DNA of 64,000 nt from Desulfosporosinus fructosivorans (GCF_004766045.1 NZ_SPQQ01000008.1:191297-255296); one strand, 5' to 3'. Counted from the first letter of the stretch, positions 1 through 8,927 are shown. Notes: generated by a model from the sequence alone, not told the origin. Program-made: numbers and translations.

Positions 1-1
1 C

Positions 2-457
2 CTGGAAGGGATCGTGGAGAAACTCGATCCTCAACTTAGTATCATGGATATGGCTGAACCGTTTGGTATTCAGCTCCTTAAAGAACGCTACAGACCCAGT
101 ACGATTGCGGGGCGGATATGGCATAATCTCACAGATTATAGTGATGTTTTAGTGGATCTTCCGAAACAAATGAAGGATTTAATGCGAAACTTAATGCGAG
201 GAAAGATTCGCTTTGAAGTCAGTGTGCCTGAGCTTGATATTTTTCTAAGAAAATTGGACCGTATCACGAATCAGATTTCTTTTAGTATTGTCTTACTCTC
301 GTTTAGTATCGTTATGGCGGGGATTATTATCGCGTCGGCGTTAGGCCACCAGCCCATCGTACTTTGGCAGATCCCAGCCATTGAAGTAGGGTTTGCGACG
401 GCTGGCCTCATGTTGCTTTGGCTGTTTATCTCAATTTTTAAATCGGGGAAGTTTTAA
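2..457 (+). CDS. UbiB/AarF (ABC1) atypical kinase family protein, C-terminal part
   Basis: Only the C-terminal ~150 residues are inside the window; the reading frame is open from base 2, so the GTG at 14 is internal. The opening residues LEGIVEKLDP match the 'EG...LDP' segment near the end of the AarF/UbiB kinase-like domain. Two hydrophobic helices follow (about bases 270-350 and 370-445), the usual C-terminal membrane hairpin of this family. Members are ATP-binding kinase-like proteins linked to isoprenoid quinone or lipid metabolism at the membrane. The N-terminal catalytic motifs cannot be checked here. Confidence 0.8.
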   Translation: MEGIVEKLDPQLSIMDMAEPFGIQLLKERYRPSTIAGRIWHNLTDYSDVLVDLPKQMKDLMRNLMRGKIRFEVSVPELDIFLRKLDRITNQISFSIVLLSFSIVMAGIIIASALGHQPIVLWQIPAIEVGFATAGLMLLWLFISIFKSGKF

Positions 458-492
458 TAATGATGCCGAAATCGGTGATCAGTTATAGTTTG

Positions 493-521
493 GGGCTGAC
501 CAAGTTAACTTGGCCGGTCCC
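493..521 (+). terminator. Possible terminator after the ubiB-like gene
   Basis: The inverted repeat CCAAGTT/AACTTGG is flanked by a partly complementary GGG...CCC, 35 bases after the stop codon, followed by CTTTATG. The T-run is poor, so the call is weak. The rest of 458-733 holds the promoter of the next gene and no other recognisable feature. Confidence 0.35.
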
Positions 522-660
522 TTTATGATGTAGTCAGCTTTGTAGCCGTGCGAAAGTCCGATTTTGACGAATATTATGCTATACTCTTAACAAAAAGAAG
601 TATTTCGAAGTAATTCCACGTCTCACTGGAAGACAGTTTATAATTTGTTTATAAATCGTT

Positions 661-690
661 TAGACAAAATCAAGACACGACTGCTAGAAT
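661..690 (+). promoter_or_regulatory. Putative sigma-A promoter of the secreted-protein gene
   Basis: TAGACA (661-666) and TAGAAT (685-690) are separated by 18 bases, about 44 bases upstream of the ATG at 734. A ribosome-binding site AAGGGGATG lies at 720-728. Confidence 0.45.
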
Positions 691-733
691 AGATTTAAGG
701 AAGCTTCCTTAAAATAGTTAAGGGGATGTATGG

Positions 734-1972
734 ATGAAATTTAAAAAGAAAACAGCGATGCTAGTAAGTTTTACATTAGGAACCCTGTTGGTTGCGTCTA
801 CAGCCCTAGCAGACATCGCAAATAAAAGTGGGTATGACCAGTTAAAGGATGCTCTTAAAGTAACCGCTGAGCAGAGCAGCGAAAAATTTGACAGTTTTAC
901 ATTGGACTTTTCAATGGCCATGAAGGACAATGGAAAAACACTGATGACCTCCAATGAAGTCGCGAAGCATGACAGAAGTAAGGGGGCTTCGGAAACTATT
1001 TCGTCTGGAGAAAGTTTAAACGGAAATAAGAACAATTCCAATTACTACTCCGATAAGAAGACGATGATTCGGGTTTCCGAGAGTGATCCTACCTACTATG
1101 TGACTGAGTTTACCAAGGAAAGAACAGAAGACCCCTTTGACAATCCTTTCAAAGAAGATGGTGCAGACGACATTGAAAAAATTGCGGACGCTATCGTCGG
1201 GAGTCTGAAAGACCACGTGGTAGTTACGGAAAATTCAGATGGGAGTCTTGGATTTGCAGGTTCTCTGACTGAGGTGCAAATCCCATCTTTGGTCAATGCT
1301 GTCGCTTCCTATTCATTGAAACAAGAGTTTAACGGCAATCAAGACAACATGCCTCATCTCACGAAGGACGTTTTTGTCAAAGAAGTAAAAGGAACCGCCA
1401 AAGTCAACAAAGACGGCGTGATGGAGAACATCTTAGGGACCGCAGTGCTGTCTGGTAAAGATAAGCAAGGAACGGTACATGAAGTAACGATTGAAGTTTT
1501 AGCTAAGCTGTCGGGTATAAACTCCACCACAGTCACTAAACCCGATCTTACGGGGAAGAAAGTAATTAAAAACATCGCCAAGAATGAAAATTCAGGGCCT
1601 GAAATCTCTAATCCGGAAAAATTTGTCGGCAAGTTTAGTAACGACATCCTGCTTGAAAAAGACAATAAGTTCGTCAAAGCTGGAGAGCGAATAATTGAAA
1701 TTACGCAGATAGATAATAAGACGGTTGTAGGGCGGTATTACGAGGAATATAAGCCTGGATTTGAAGAATACGCGACCACTCAACGTAATTTTGAAATTGA
1801 TGCCAAAATGTCAGACAAGGAAAATTCTTCAGGATATGATTACACGACGAAATCCGGTAGTAAGGGAGACCTTTTCATTGATGAACATTCAGCGAAGATA
1901 TATGTAAATGGGATTACTCAGTCAATGAGTGGTTTGATATTTAATTCGGAATTTAGTCCAGATGTAGAGTAA
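734..1972 (+). CDS. Secreted protein of unknown function, first gene of an ABC exporter/two-component module
   Basis: The 412-residue protein has a clear Sec signal peptide: a lysine-rich start (MKFKKKTA), a hydrophobic core, and probable cleavage after ALA-type residues near 26. The mature part is hydrophilic, rich in Lys, Asp, Asn and Ser, with no cysteines and no motif I recognise. The ABC ATPase, permease, sensor kinase and response regulator follow in the same direction, with a hairpin at 2004-2025 in between. This order suggests an exported protein co-regulated with, or sensed by, the module. No enzymatic function can be assigned. The ATG at 734 has a good ribosome-binding site. Confidence 0.75.
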   Translation: MKFKKKTAMLVSFTLGTLLVASTALADIANKSGYDQLKDALKVTAEQSSEKFDSFTLDFSMAMKDNGKTLMTSNEVAKHDRSKGASETISSGESLNGNKNNSNYYSDKKTMIRVSESDPTYYVTEFTKERTEDPFDNPFKEDGADDIEKIADAIVGSLKDHVVVTENSDGSLGFAGSLTEVQIPSLVNAVASYSLKQEFNGNQDNMPHLTKDVFVKEVKGTAKVNKDGVMENILGTAVLSGKDKQGTVHEVTIEVLAKLSGINSTTVTKPDLTGKKVIKNIAKNENSGPEISNPEKFVGKFSNDILLEKDNKFVKAGERIIEITQIDNKTVVGRYYEEYKPGFEEYATTQRNFEIDAKMSDKENSSGYDYTTKSGSKGDLFIDEHSAKIYVNGITQSMSGLIFNSEFSPDVE

Positions 1973-2003
1973 GAGTGTTTATAAATCAACGGTTAGATGA
2001 TTG

Positions 2004-2025
2004 CTGCCGGGTTAATTCCCGGCAG
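2004..2025 (+). terminator. Hairpin between secreted-protein gene and ABC genes (terminator or attenuator)
   Basis: Perfect 8-bp stem CTGCCGGG/CCCGGCAG with loop TTAATT, followed by TCGTATTATTGT, 31 bases after the stop at 1972. The T-tract is interrupted, so partial read-through into the ABC genes is plausible. It lies upstream of the ATG chosen at 2054, an argument against the earlier in-frame start at 1997. Confidence 0.5.
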
Positions 2026-2053
2026 TCGTATTATTGTCCTAGGGAGGCAAGAC

Positions 2054-2794
2054 ATGGAAAAAATTATTGAAATTAAGAACCTGACCAAATTATATGGAAA
2101 TGGCCGGGGAATTAAGGATATTAACTTGGACATCTTTAAAGGGGATATTTTTGGTTTCCTTGGACCGAATGGGGCAGGGAAGACGACCGCAATGAAAATT
2201 ATGACAGGACTCGTCAGGCCGGAGAGTGGGGATGTGAAAATCTTCGGCCATAGTGTGATGGAAGAATATGAAATGGCGATGGAAAAGGTTGGCTGTCTGA
2301 TCGAAATCGCAGAGGCTTACTCCTATCTTAGCGCCTTTGATAACCTGAAGCAGTTGGCTCGATACTATCCCGATGTGGATCATCAACGGATTGATGAGGT
2401 CCTTGAACTAACGGGAATGATCAAGTACAAGAATGAAAAGCCCAAAAAGTTTTCTCTTGGAATGAAGCAGCGTCTAGGTCTCGCGGCAGCTGTATTATCC
2501 CGACCTAAGGTCGTTATTCTCGACGAACCACTGAATGGTCTCGATGTCGAAGGAATGATCGATATTCGCAAGATGATTAAGTATTTAGCGGAGCAGGAAC
2601 AGACCACATTTTTCATATCGAGTCATCTGATCCATGACGTAGAGTTGACCTGCAACCGCATTGGGGTAATTTACGATGGAAAAATACTCAATGTCGAGAG
2701 CACACAAACTATATTGAGCAACTATGCAACATTAGAGAATTATTTTGTAAGTGAGGTAGAGAGAAATGGCCGTGTTTCAAGCTGCGCTCGTTAA
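2054..2794 (+). CDS. ABC transporter ATP-binding protein
   Basis: ATPase subunit of an ABC-2-type exporter. Motifs in order: Walker A GPNGAGKTT, Q-loop region, signature FSLGMKQRLGLA, Walker B VVILDEP followed by LNGLD, and the switch histidine in FFISSHL. About 246 residues, normal for a single-domain ATPase of the CcmA/NatA/BcrA type. The start at 2054 is preferred over an in-frame ATG at 1997 because AGGGAGG lies 8 bases upstream and the hairpin at 2004-2025 would otherwise be coding. It overlaps the permease gene by 29 bases, so the two are translationally coupled. Substrate unknown. Confidence 0.9.
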   Translation: MEKIIEIKNLTKLYGNGRGIKDINLDIFKGDIFGFLGPNGAGKTTAMKIMTGLVRPESGDVKIFGHSVMEEYEMAMEKVGCLIEIAEAYSYLSAFDNLKQLARYYPDVDHQRIDEVLELTGMIKYKNEKPKKFSLGMKQRLGLAAAVLSRPKVVILDEPLNGLDVEGMIDIRKMIKYLAEQEQTTFFISSHLIHDVELTCNRIGVIYDGKILNVESTQTILSNYATLENYFVSEVERNGRVSSCAR

Positions 2795-3518
2795 TGAAAT
2801 CGAGAGGCTAATTAAAAAGAAAAAGGCCTTGGTGGCCGTTTTGCTTTCTCTAGCTGTGATTGTCATTGGGCAATTGGGTATAGTAGGGGTGAGAAGCGGC
2901 TTTGGACTTAGAGGGGCGGGAAGTGTCGAATTCCCAATGCTCGTACTGTCAGTGGTTGTCAACACCATCCTGCCGCTTTTTACGGCCTTAGTTGCGATTG
3001 ATAGTTTCTCAGGGGAGTTTAGTCAGAATAGTATGCGCATCACACTGACTCGACCTGTGAGCCGCTTTAAGATCTTTAGCGCCAAAATCACAGCCATCGT
3101 TCTATTTATCTTGGCCATACTACTATTATTACTCATCTTTTCGATGTTGGCGGGGTTTATCTTTAATACTAATTCAGCGAGCTTGGATTCCTTGGCGAGG
3201 ACCGTATTCTCCTATATTGTGAGTTTGCTTCCGATGGTTGTTTTGGCTTTAGGTATTGTCCTCTTAGCGAATGTCTTTAAGAGCGGAATATCCGTCTTTT
3301 TTGTATCCATCTTGATCTTTATTGTTTTGAAAGTGCTGGGAGTGGTCTTTTCTCAATATTCCAGTCTATTCATGACGACCCAACTTGACTGGTATAATCT
3401 ATTTCTGGTTAACTCTTTTCCGCTCGGGAAAATTGTACGCCAGTTCTTGATCATGATAGGATCTGGTATAATGCTATTTACAGCAGGGTTTTACTTATTT
3501 GATAAGAAGGAATTTTAA
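2766..3518 (+). CDS. ABC-2-type transporter permease
   Basis: A 250-residue integral membrane protein with about six hydrophobic segments (residues roughly 20-40, 56-78, 105-130, 145-170, 175-197, 222-245), typical of ABC-2 permeases that pair with BcrA/NatA-like ATPases. The start overlaps the end of the ATPase gene; the sensor kinase gene follows after 9 bases. The motif TRPVSRFKIFSAK after the second segment resembles the cytoplasmic coupling helix of this family. It probably forms the membrane part of an exporter for an antibiotic, lipid or peptide; the substrate cannot be read from sequence. Confidence 0.85.
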   Translation: MAVFQAALVNEIERLIKKKKALVAVLLSLAVIVIGQLGIVGVRSGFGLRGAGSVEFPMLVLSVVVNTILPLFTALVAIDSFSGEFSQNSMRITLTRPVSRFKIFSAKITAIVLFILAILLLLLIFSMLAGFIFNTNSASLDSLARTVFSYIVSLLPMVVLALGIVLLANVFKSGISVFFVSILIFIVLKVLGVVFSQYSSLFMTTQLDWYNLFLVNSFPLGKIVRQFLIMIGSGIMLFTAGFYLFDKKEF

Positions 3519-3527
3519 GGTGATGTC

Positions 3528-4955
3528 ATGAACCTGAAAAAACGTTTGATTTTAGCTAATGCTTCGACAGTAGTCATTCCCATGCTGATTACTGTCTTAA
3601 TTGCGTTGGCTGCTTTTTTTGTTTCCGGAAAATTATCTGGTCATGATATATCGTTTGAAGACTACCAAAGGTTGTCTCAGATCAAGTTTGAGCTATTAAA
3701 TAGTCAAACGAGTATTTTGCAGCGCACACCTGAGGTTGTAGAGGAAGAGCGCTTTCAACAACATCTGCAGGATCAACTTGCTGGAATTAATGGAGAACTT
3801 TTGATAACTAAGGAAGAAAGGGTGATTTTTTCCTCACACGATTTCAGTAAAATCGACGTGGCTAAGTTTTTGGAAGCAGGGAATAAGACGGGGAGAAGCG
3901 AACCAGTTATTATTGGTGATGTTTCTTATACGGTTCAAGTGATTAGTCTCAAGTTTAAAGAAGGCTCCCCTGGAAATGTATTTTTACTGGTGCCCCTGAA
4001 TCGATCGACAGCTAACCTTACAAGTTTCCTAGTGCTTATCTGTGTTACGTTCATCTTAACGTTTATGTTGACAAATATCGTTGTTTCCTATCAATTTTCT
4101 CGTAGTATCTTAAAGCCACTACATAATCTACAAAGCGCCGCGGCTGAAATTAGTCGAGGAAATCTTGATCGCTCGATTGTAGAAGAAGGGGACCAAGAGA
4201 TTCAAGCGTTGTGCCGCGATTTCGAACTCATGCGTATTAAGCTAAAAGATTCGGTGCACACTCAACTCAAGTATGAGGATAATCGAAAAATGCTTATTTC
4301 CAGTATTTCCCATGATTTAAAAACTCCAGTAACCTCAATCAAGGGATACGTTGAAGGGATTTTAGATGGAATAGCAAATACGCCTGACAAAACAGAACGC
4401 TATTTAAAAACCATAGACTTAAAGGCTCGACAAATCGACCAAATGATTGATGATTTATTGCTTTATGCTAAGCTCGATTTAAACCAGATTCCCTTTAATT
4501 TTGAGAGAACGGATATTGAAGAGTATTTAATGCTTTGTTTACTAGAGAGTGAACCAGAATTGGAAACCAGTAATATCAAGGTTTCGTTTCATAATGAGCT
4601 CCGTCAAAAACAACATGTCTTGTTAGATCGGGAGAGAATGAAACGCGTGATTATGAACATCCTTGATAATTCTTGCAAATACATGAGTAAAAATGAGGGC
4701 GAATTAAAAATCCTGCTGAGAGACACATCTACTAGCTTGATTATTGAACTGCGTGACAACGGTTCAGGGATCAGTGAAGGGGATTTACCGTATATTTTTG
4801 ATCGATTCTATCGGTCAGACGCAGCACGAAGCAAAGGCAGCGGCCTGGGGCTGGCTATAGCAAAGCAAATTATAGAAGGTCACCAAGGAAGAGTATGGGC
4901 TGTTAGTCACGGGGAGGAGGGGACCAGTATCATGATCTCATTAAGTAAAGCATGA
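3528..4955 (+). CDS. Sensor histidine kinase with HAMP domain
   Basis: The 475-residue sensor has a first membrane helix (about 10-34), an extracytoplasmic region of ~130 residues, and a second helix (about 165-189). A HAMP segment (190-245), a HisKA box SSISHDLKTP (phospho-acceptor His262), and an ATPase domain follow, with N box (ILDNSCKY), G1 (DNGSGI), F box (FDRFYR) and G2 (GSGLGLAI). It is complete and of usual length. An ATGA overlap with the next gene shows coupling to the response regulator. It probably controls the preceding ABC exporter and secreted protein. Confidence 0.92.
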   Translation: MNLKKRLILANASTVVIPMLITVLIALAAFFVSGKLSGHDISFEDYQRLSQIKFELLNSQTSILQRTPEVVEEERFQQHLQDQLAGINGELLITKEERVIFSSHDFSKIDVAKFLEAGNKTGRSEPVIIGDVSYTVQVISLKFKEGSPGNVFLLVPLNRSTANLTSFLVLICVTFILTFMLTNIVVSYQFSRSILKPLHNLQSAAAEISRGNLDRSIVEEGDQEIQALCRDFELMRIKLKDSVHTQLKYEDNRKMLISSISHDLKTPVTSIKGYVEGILDGIANTPDKTERYLKTIDLKARQIDQMIDDLLLYAKLDLNQIPFNFERTDIEEYLMLCLLESEPELETSNIKVSFHNELRQKQHVLLDRERMKRVIMNILDNSCKYMSKNEGELKILLRDTSTSLIIELRDNGSGISEGDLPYIFDRFYRSDAARSKGSGLGLAIAKQIIEGHQGRVWAVSHGEEGTSIMISLSKA

Positions 4956-5671
4956 TACTGGGCGAATACATGAAAAAGAAGATTTTGATTATTGAAGACG
5001 ACGCTAGCATCGCTGAATTACAGAAAGATTACCTTGAAGTTGCCAACTTCGAAGTTATCGTGTGCGCCAACGGATTAGAAGGTTTAAGAACGCTTCAAGA
5101 AAACGAATTTGATTTATTAATTTTGGACATCATGCTTCCCGGCATGGATGGTTTAGAAATATTGCGAATCATGAAGGAAGACAAAGATATTCCTGTTCTC
5201 TTAGTTTCAGCTAAAAAGGAAGAAATCGATAAGATTAAGGGGCTAAGCCTTGGTGCGGATGATTACATCACGAAACCTTTTAGTCCTGGTGAATTGGTCG
5301 CTAGGGTAAAAACGCATCTGGAAAACTACGAGAGGTTAAAACATCGCTTCAGCGAAGGGGCTAAAAAAGGTAATAGCATGATTATTCGAGGGCTTAAAAT
5401 AGAGAAAGACTCACGAAGAGTTTTTGTTAGTGGACAAGAAGTAAGCCTAGCGCATAAAGAGTTCGGCTTACTCTTATATTTAGCGCAAAATCCTAATAGA
5501 GTGTTTGGGCGTGAGGAATTATTCGAACGTGTCTGGGGCTTAGAAGCTATGGGAGATTCGGCAACTGTCACAGTCCATATTGCCCGGGTACGCGAGAAAA
5601 TCGAAATTGATCCATCTAACCCCCAATACGTGGAAACTGTGTGGGGCGCTGGGTATCGCTTTAGGGTGTAG
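4952..5671 (+). CDS. OmpR/PhoB-family response regulator
   Basis: A receiver domain (acidic pair EDD near residue 16, phospho-acceptor Asp59 in LILDIMLPG, conserved K in YITKPF) is followed by a C-terminal winged helix of OmpR type (LAHKEFGLLLYL ... VHIARVREKI ... VWGAGYRF). 239 residues, standard length. The ATG at 4952 overlaps the kinase stop in an ATGA arrangement; an alternative ATG at 4970 would remove six residues and neither has a strong ribosome-binding site. Its likely targets are the promoter near 661-690 and the ABC genes (inference from neighbourhood). Confidence 0.92.
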   Translation: MILGEYMKKKILIIEDDASIAELQKDYLEVANFEVIVCANGLEGLRTLQENEFDLLILDIMLPGMDGLEILRIMKEDKDIPVLLVSAKKEEIDKIKGLSLGADDYITKPFSPGELVARVKTHLENYERLKHRFSEGAKKGNSMIIRGLKIEKDSRRVFVSGQEVSLAHKEFGLLLYLAQNPNRVFGREELFERVWGLEAMGDSATVTVHIARVREKIEIDPSNPQYVETVWGAGYRFRV

Positions 5672-5696
5672 AAGAGTATGAACTAAGTATGAGAAG

Positions 5697-5733
5697 TTTT
5701 AGTTTGGCACCCATGGGGCAACCTAAAACTGAG
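5697..5733 (+). terminator. Possible hairpin between the response regulator and splB
   Basis: AGTTTTAG and CTAAAACT form an 8-bp outer stem around a partly paired GC-rich centre (CCC-ATG-GGG). There is no T-run after it, and it ends 10 bases before the splB start codon, so it could be an attenuator or mRNA structure rather than a terminator. Confidence 0.3.
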
Positions 5734-5743
5734 GTGAAGGAAA

Positions 5744-6787
5744 ATGTCCTTAGAATTCATACCTAATCGCGTATTTTATGAGCCCGGTGTCCTTGATTAT
5801 CCCTTAGGGAAAACCTTAGTACAGCGTTTTCAGAACATGGGAATATCGATGAGTCCTACTACCTCTCATAATCGAATTACAGGGATTCCCGGTGATAGCG
5901 CAGCTGCTGCGTATCGGGAAGCTAAGCGAGCGTTGGTGATCGGAGTACGTCGCAGTAAGACATTCCAATCGTGTAAACCATCTGCCCATTATCAATTGCC
6001 ACTGGTCACTAGTTGCCCAGGCATGTGCGAATATTGCTACTTGGCCACCACGTTAGGAAAAAAACCTTACGTACGAGTTTATGTCAATCTCGAAGAGATC
6101 TTAGGCATAGCGTCAAACCTAATTCAGGAACGACTACCAGAGATTACTCAGTTTGAAGGAGCCGCAACCTCAGATCCGATTCCGGTCGAACGCTATACCG
6201 GAGCCTTGAAAAAGACGATCGAATTTTTTGGACGTGAACAGAATGGTCGCTTCCGCTTTGTCACGAAGTATACGGACGTAGAGAGTCTACTCGAGGCCAG
6301 ACATGAAGGACATACTCGTTTTCGCTTTAGTCTGAATTGTGCTGAGGTCGTGCAGAAGTATGAACATGGAACTCCGTCTCCAGAAGAACGGATTATTGCC
6401 TCAGGTAAAGTGTTAAACGCTGAGTATCCTTTAGGCTTTATTATCGCGCCCATTTTTCGGTTTCCAGGGTGGCAAGAAGCCTATCGTAGGCTTTTGGAGC
6501 GCTCGGCGGATGAAGTGGTGAAAAGGGCTCCGTTAGGTTGGTCCTCTGAGCAACTGTCATTAGAGTTTATCTCGCATCGCTTTACTGCGAAAGCTAAAGC
6601 TAACATTCTAGAGGTCTTTCCAAACTCCACCTTACCCATGGAAGAGGAGGAACGAAAGTTTAAGTACGGTCAGTTTGGTTATGGAAAATACGTCTATCAA
6701 CCAGAGGAGATAAAGGAAATGAAGGAGTTTTTCCAAGAGCAAGCTAAGGGGTATTTCCCCTTAGCCCAGGTGGAGTATTTTATCTAA
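5744..6787 (+). CDS. splB: Spore photoproduct lyase (radical SAM)
   Basis: Repairs the thymine dimer 'spore photoproduct' during germination, using SAM and a 4Fe-4S cluster. The cluster motif CPGMCEYC gives Cys91, Cys95 and Cys98, the CxxxCxxC arrangement of the family. The 347-residue length matches B. subtilis SplB. The segment equivalent to FEAACTSD of B. subtilis reads FEGAATSD here, so the residue at 141, the catalytic hydrogen-donor Cys in B. subtilis, is Ala. Cys77 lies 14 residues before the cluster motif and could substitute, as described for the clostridial enzyme. The stop codon overlaps that of the convergent lutC gene. No splA is seen. Confidence 0.9.
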   Translation: MSLEFIPNRVFYEPGVLDYPLGKTLVQRFQNMGISMSPTTSHNRITGIPGDSAAAAYREAKRALVIGVRRSKTFQSCKPSAHYQLPLVTSCPGMCEYCYLATTLGKKPYVRVYVNLEEILGIASNLIQERLPEITQFEGAATSDPIPVERYTGALKKTIEFFGREQNGRFRFVTKYTDVESLLEARHEGHTRFRFSLNCAEVVQKYEHGTPSPEERIIASGKVLNAEYPLGFIIAPIFRFPGWQEAYRRLLERSADEVVKRAPLGWSSEQLSLEFISHRFTAKAKANILEVFPNSTLPMEEEERKFKYGQFGYGKYVYQPEEIKEMKEFFQEQAKGYFPLAQVEYFI

Positions 6788-7470
6788 TCGCTAATTAACA
6801 CCACATAAACTTCTATCGGTCCATGGACTCCAATGGATAAGTCCATTTCAATATCCGATGTTCGACTAGGGCCCGAGATCATCTCAATGGCTGAGGGGGG
6901 AACTCCTAACGATATAAGTTCTTCAAGGACCTCGAAGAGGTTATCCCGAAGTTTAGAGGCCTCAATAAACGTGAGATGCCTTGGTGGAAGCAGGCTTATA
7001 GCTCGTCCACGTTGAGGGCTGCTGTTGACCACGAGTGTGCCGGAGAGAGCAATTCCCCAATCCGCTCCAGTCACGCCAAGTTCTGCTTGAGAAGCGAGCA
7101 AATAGCGATCGCGTGGTTTTTTGGCTGCTTGGGTATAGCGGGCAAGGGGCCATTCTAATGCGGCAAACGCTGACTCCGCGATGGTGGGGAGCATATCCCA
7201 AGCCACGATGGCTTGATCTTTATTCGGGCAGGTTGATTGTTGCTCGCCAAACCATTCCGTTAGGCACAGTACTGTATCCTCGTGTGAGTTAACGATAGCT
7301 CCTTTGCCACCTAAGGCCTGCCAATTGTTCATGAAGTTCGAAGCTCGTTCCTTAGATTCTGATAAATGGAAGTGTGGAACGTCGATAGGAACATATTTCG
7401 GTGGTTCGGTGGGGGTTGGGCGCCCTAGTTTTGACGATAGTTGACTAATGAATTCATTTATATGGGTCAA
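6784..7470 (-). CDS. lutC: LUD-domain lactate utilization protein LutC
   Basis: Third component of the LutABC L-lactate oxidation complex, which passes electrons from lactate to the quinone pool or another acceptor. The single LUD domain is shown by the central EWPLARYTQAAKK and GVTGADWGIALSGTLVV segments and the C-terminal SGPSRTSDIEMDLSIGVHGP motif. I prefer the TTG at 7470 because GAGGTGAG stands just upstream; an ATG at 7503 in the same frame has no ribosome-binding site. lutB ends 45 bases upstream of the TTG start. Its stop overlaps the splB stop by 4 bases. Confidence 0.88.
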   Translation of the reverse strand: MTHINEFISQLSSKLGRPTPTEPPKYVPIDVPHFHLSESKERASNFMNNWQALGGKGAIVNSHEDTVLCLTEWFGEQQSTCPNKDQAIVAWDMLPTIAESAFAALEWPLARYTQAAKKPRDRYLLASQAELGVTGADWGIALSGTLVVNSSPQRGRAISLLPPRHLTFIEASKLRDNLFEVLEELISLGVPPSAIEMISGPSRTSDIEMDLSIGVHGPIEVYVVLISD

Positions 7471-7514
7471 TACTCTCACCTCATTTTTACACAATTGAAT
7501 CATAATTTAAATTA

Positions 7515-8927
7515 CTACTTTTGATTTACCTCGGACCACATTTGCATGAATGATTTAGGAGCAACCTTGGGAAGGGTACGACTCTTCGTCCAGTTGGAAA
7601 GAGGTGCGGGACCGCCGGTGATGCGTCCATTCCGAACGAATGGAAATTGGAGACGAGAACCGAGTCGAAGTGCTCTGCGCAAAGTCTTTTCATGGGTGAA
7701 AAAGTAGCGATAGGCTTTAAAGATTTGTTGTTCAATTTTTGGGGTGTGTCCACTAAGCGTTTTTCGCGCTCGAAGTTTTACGAGTAGATCATGGAGTGGG
7801 ATGCGTACGGGGCAGCCCTCGGTGCAAGCGCCACAAAGTGAGGAAAAGAAGGGGAGGTGTCCCCATTTTTCCCAATCATTTTCCAAGAGTGGCGTGATCA
7901 CAGCGCCTATCGGACCAGAATAAACAGACCCATAGGCGTGCCCACCAATTTGGCGGTAGACTGGACATACGTTAAAGCAGGCTCCGCATCGGATGCATTT
8001 TAGCGCCGTTCGAAAGGTTTTGTCCCCGAGCATTTCTGAGCGGTTGTGGTCGAGAATCACGAGATGGAATTCTTCGGGACCATCCGCATCCGGTGCTCGT
8101 TTAGGTGGGGTGAGGATGGTTGTATAGCTAGAGAACCTCTGTCCGGTTGCGCTCCGAGCGAGTAGATTGAGCATCACGTCGAGTTCTCGAAACGAGGGAA
8201 CGATGCGCTCCATGCCCATCAGTGTGATTTGAACGCGTGGTAGGGTACTGACCATTCGCCCATTTCCTTCATTAGTAACCATGACGATGCTACCAGTATC
8301 CGCCACGGCAAAGTTGCACCCAGTGATTCCGATATCCCCTTGGAGAAAGCGTTCACGCATTTGAAGGCGCACGAAACGCGTTAAAGTTGGGGTGTCAGAG
8401 GTCAAGGGGTGACCCGCAATGGGTTCGAATAAATCGGCAACCTGTTGGCGCGTTTTGTGCATTGCAGGAACAATAATATGAGAGGGGGGCTCTCCGGCAA
8501 TTTGAATGATATATTCCCCGAGGTCTGTTTCGATGACAGTGGAGCCATCCTCTTCCAACGCATGATTGAGATGGATCTCTTCCGAGATCATCGACTTAGA
8601 TTTGATCACGTTTTTAGCGTCATTATCCTGTACAATTTTTCTCACGAACGAGACAGCATCGGCTGGGGTTTTGGCAAGATGAACATGCCCGCCCTGTTTT
8701 TCGATCTGCCCGATGAGCTGTTGTAAATAATAATCCAGATTAGCGACGACGTGGGTACGGATGGTATCCCCGGCATGACGCCATTTTTCCCAATCGCCTA
8801 GTTCTTCAGTAGCTTTATACTTGTTATTTCGCAAACGGTCGGTGGCTCTACGTGTGGCTAGACGCAAGAAATCATTGGCGAGAGCCTCATCCACGCGTTG
8901 ATCAATAGTTGGGCTGTACATAGTCAT
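7515..8927 (-). CDS. lutB: Lactate utilization iron-sulfur protein LutB
   Basis: 470 residues. The N-terminal LUD domain (residues ~60-300, including VIKSKSMISEEIHLN and GITGCNFAVADTGSIV) is followed by a ferredoxin-like pair of 4Fe-4S motifs, CIRCGACFNVCPVY and CGACTEGCPVRIPL, and a C-terminal Lut extension. It carries electrons between LutA and LutC in membrane-associated L-lactate dehydrogenation. The start overlaps the lutA stop in an ATGA arrangement, so translation is coupled; a second ATG two codons later (8921) is also possible. Lactate is a typical electron donor for sulfate-reducing Peptococcaceae. Confidence 0.93.
   Translation of the reverse strand: MTMYSPTIDQRVDEALANDFLRLATRRATDRLRNNKYKATEELGDWEKWRHAGDTIRTHVVANLDYYLQQLIGQIEKQGGHVHLAKTPADAVSFVRKIVQDNDAKNVIKSKSMISEEIHLNHALEEDGSTVIETDLGEYIIQIAGEPPSHIIVPAMHKTRQQVADLFEPIAGHPLTSDTPTLTRFVRLQMRERFLQGDIGITGCNFAVADTGSIVMVTNEGNGRMVSTLPRVQITLMGMERIVPSFRELDVMLNLLARSATGQRFSSYTTILTPPKRAPDADGPEEFHLVILDHNRSEMLGDKTFRTALKCIRCGACFNVCPVYRQIGGHAYGSVYSGPIGAVITPLLENDWEKWGHLPFFSSLCGACTEGCPVRIPLHDLLVKLRARKTLSGHTPKIEQQIFKAYRYFFTHEKTLRRALRLGSRLQFPFVRNGRITGGPAPLSNWTKSRTLPKVAPKSFMQMWSEVNQK

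Noticed and set aside
718..1041. 107-codon minus-strand frame opposite the secreted-protein gene
   Set aside because: Shadow of the coding strand; the plus-strand gene has a signal peptide, promoter and ribosome-binding site.
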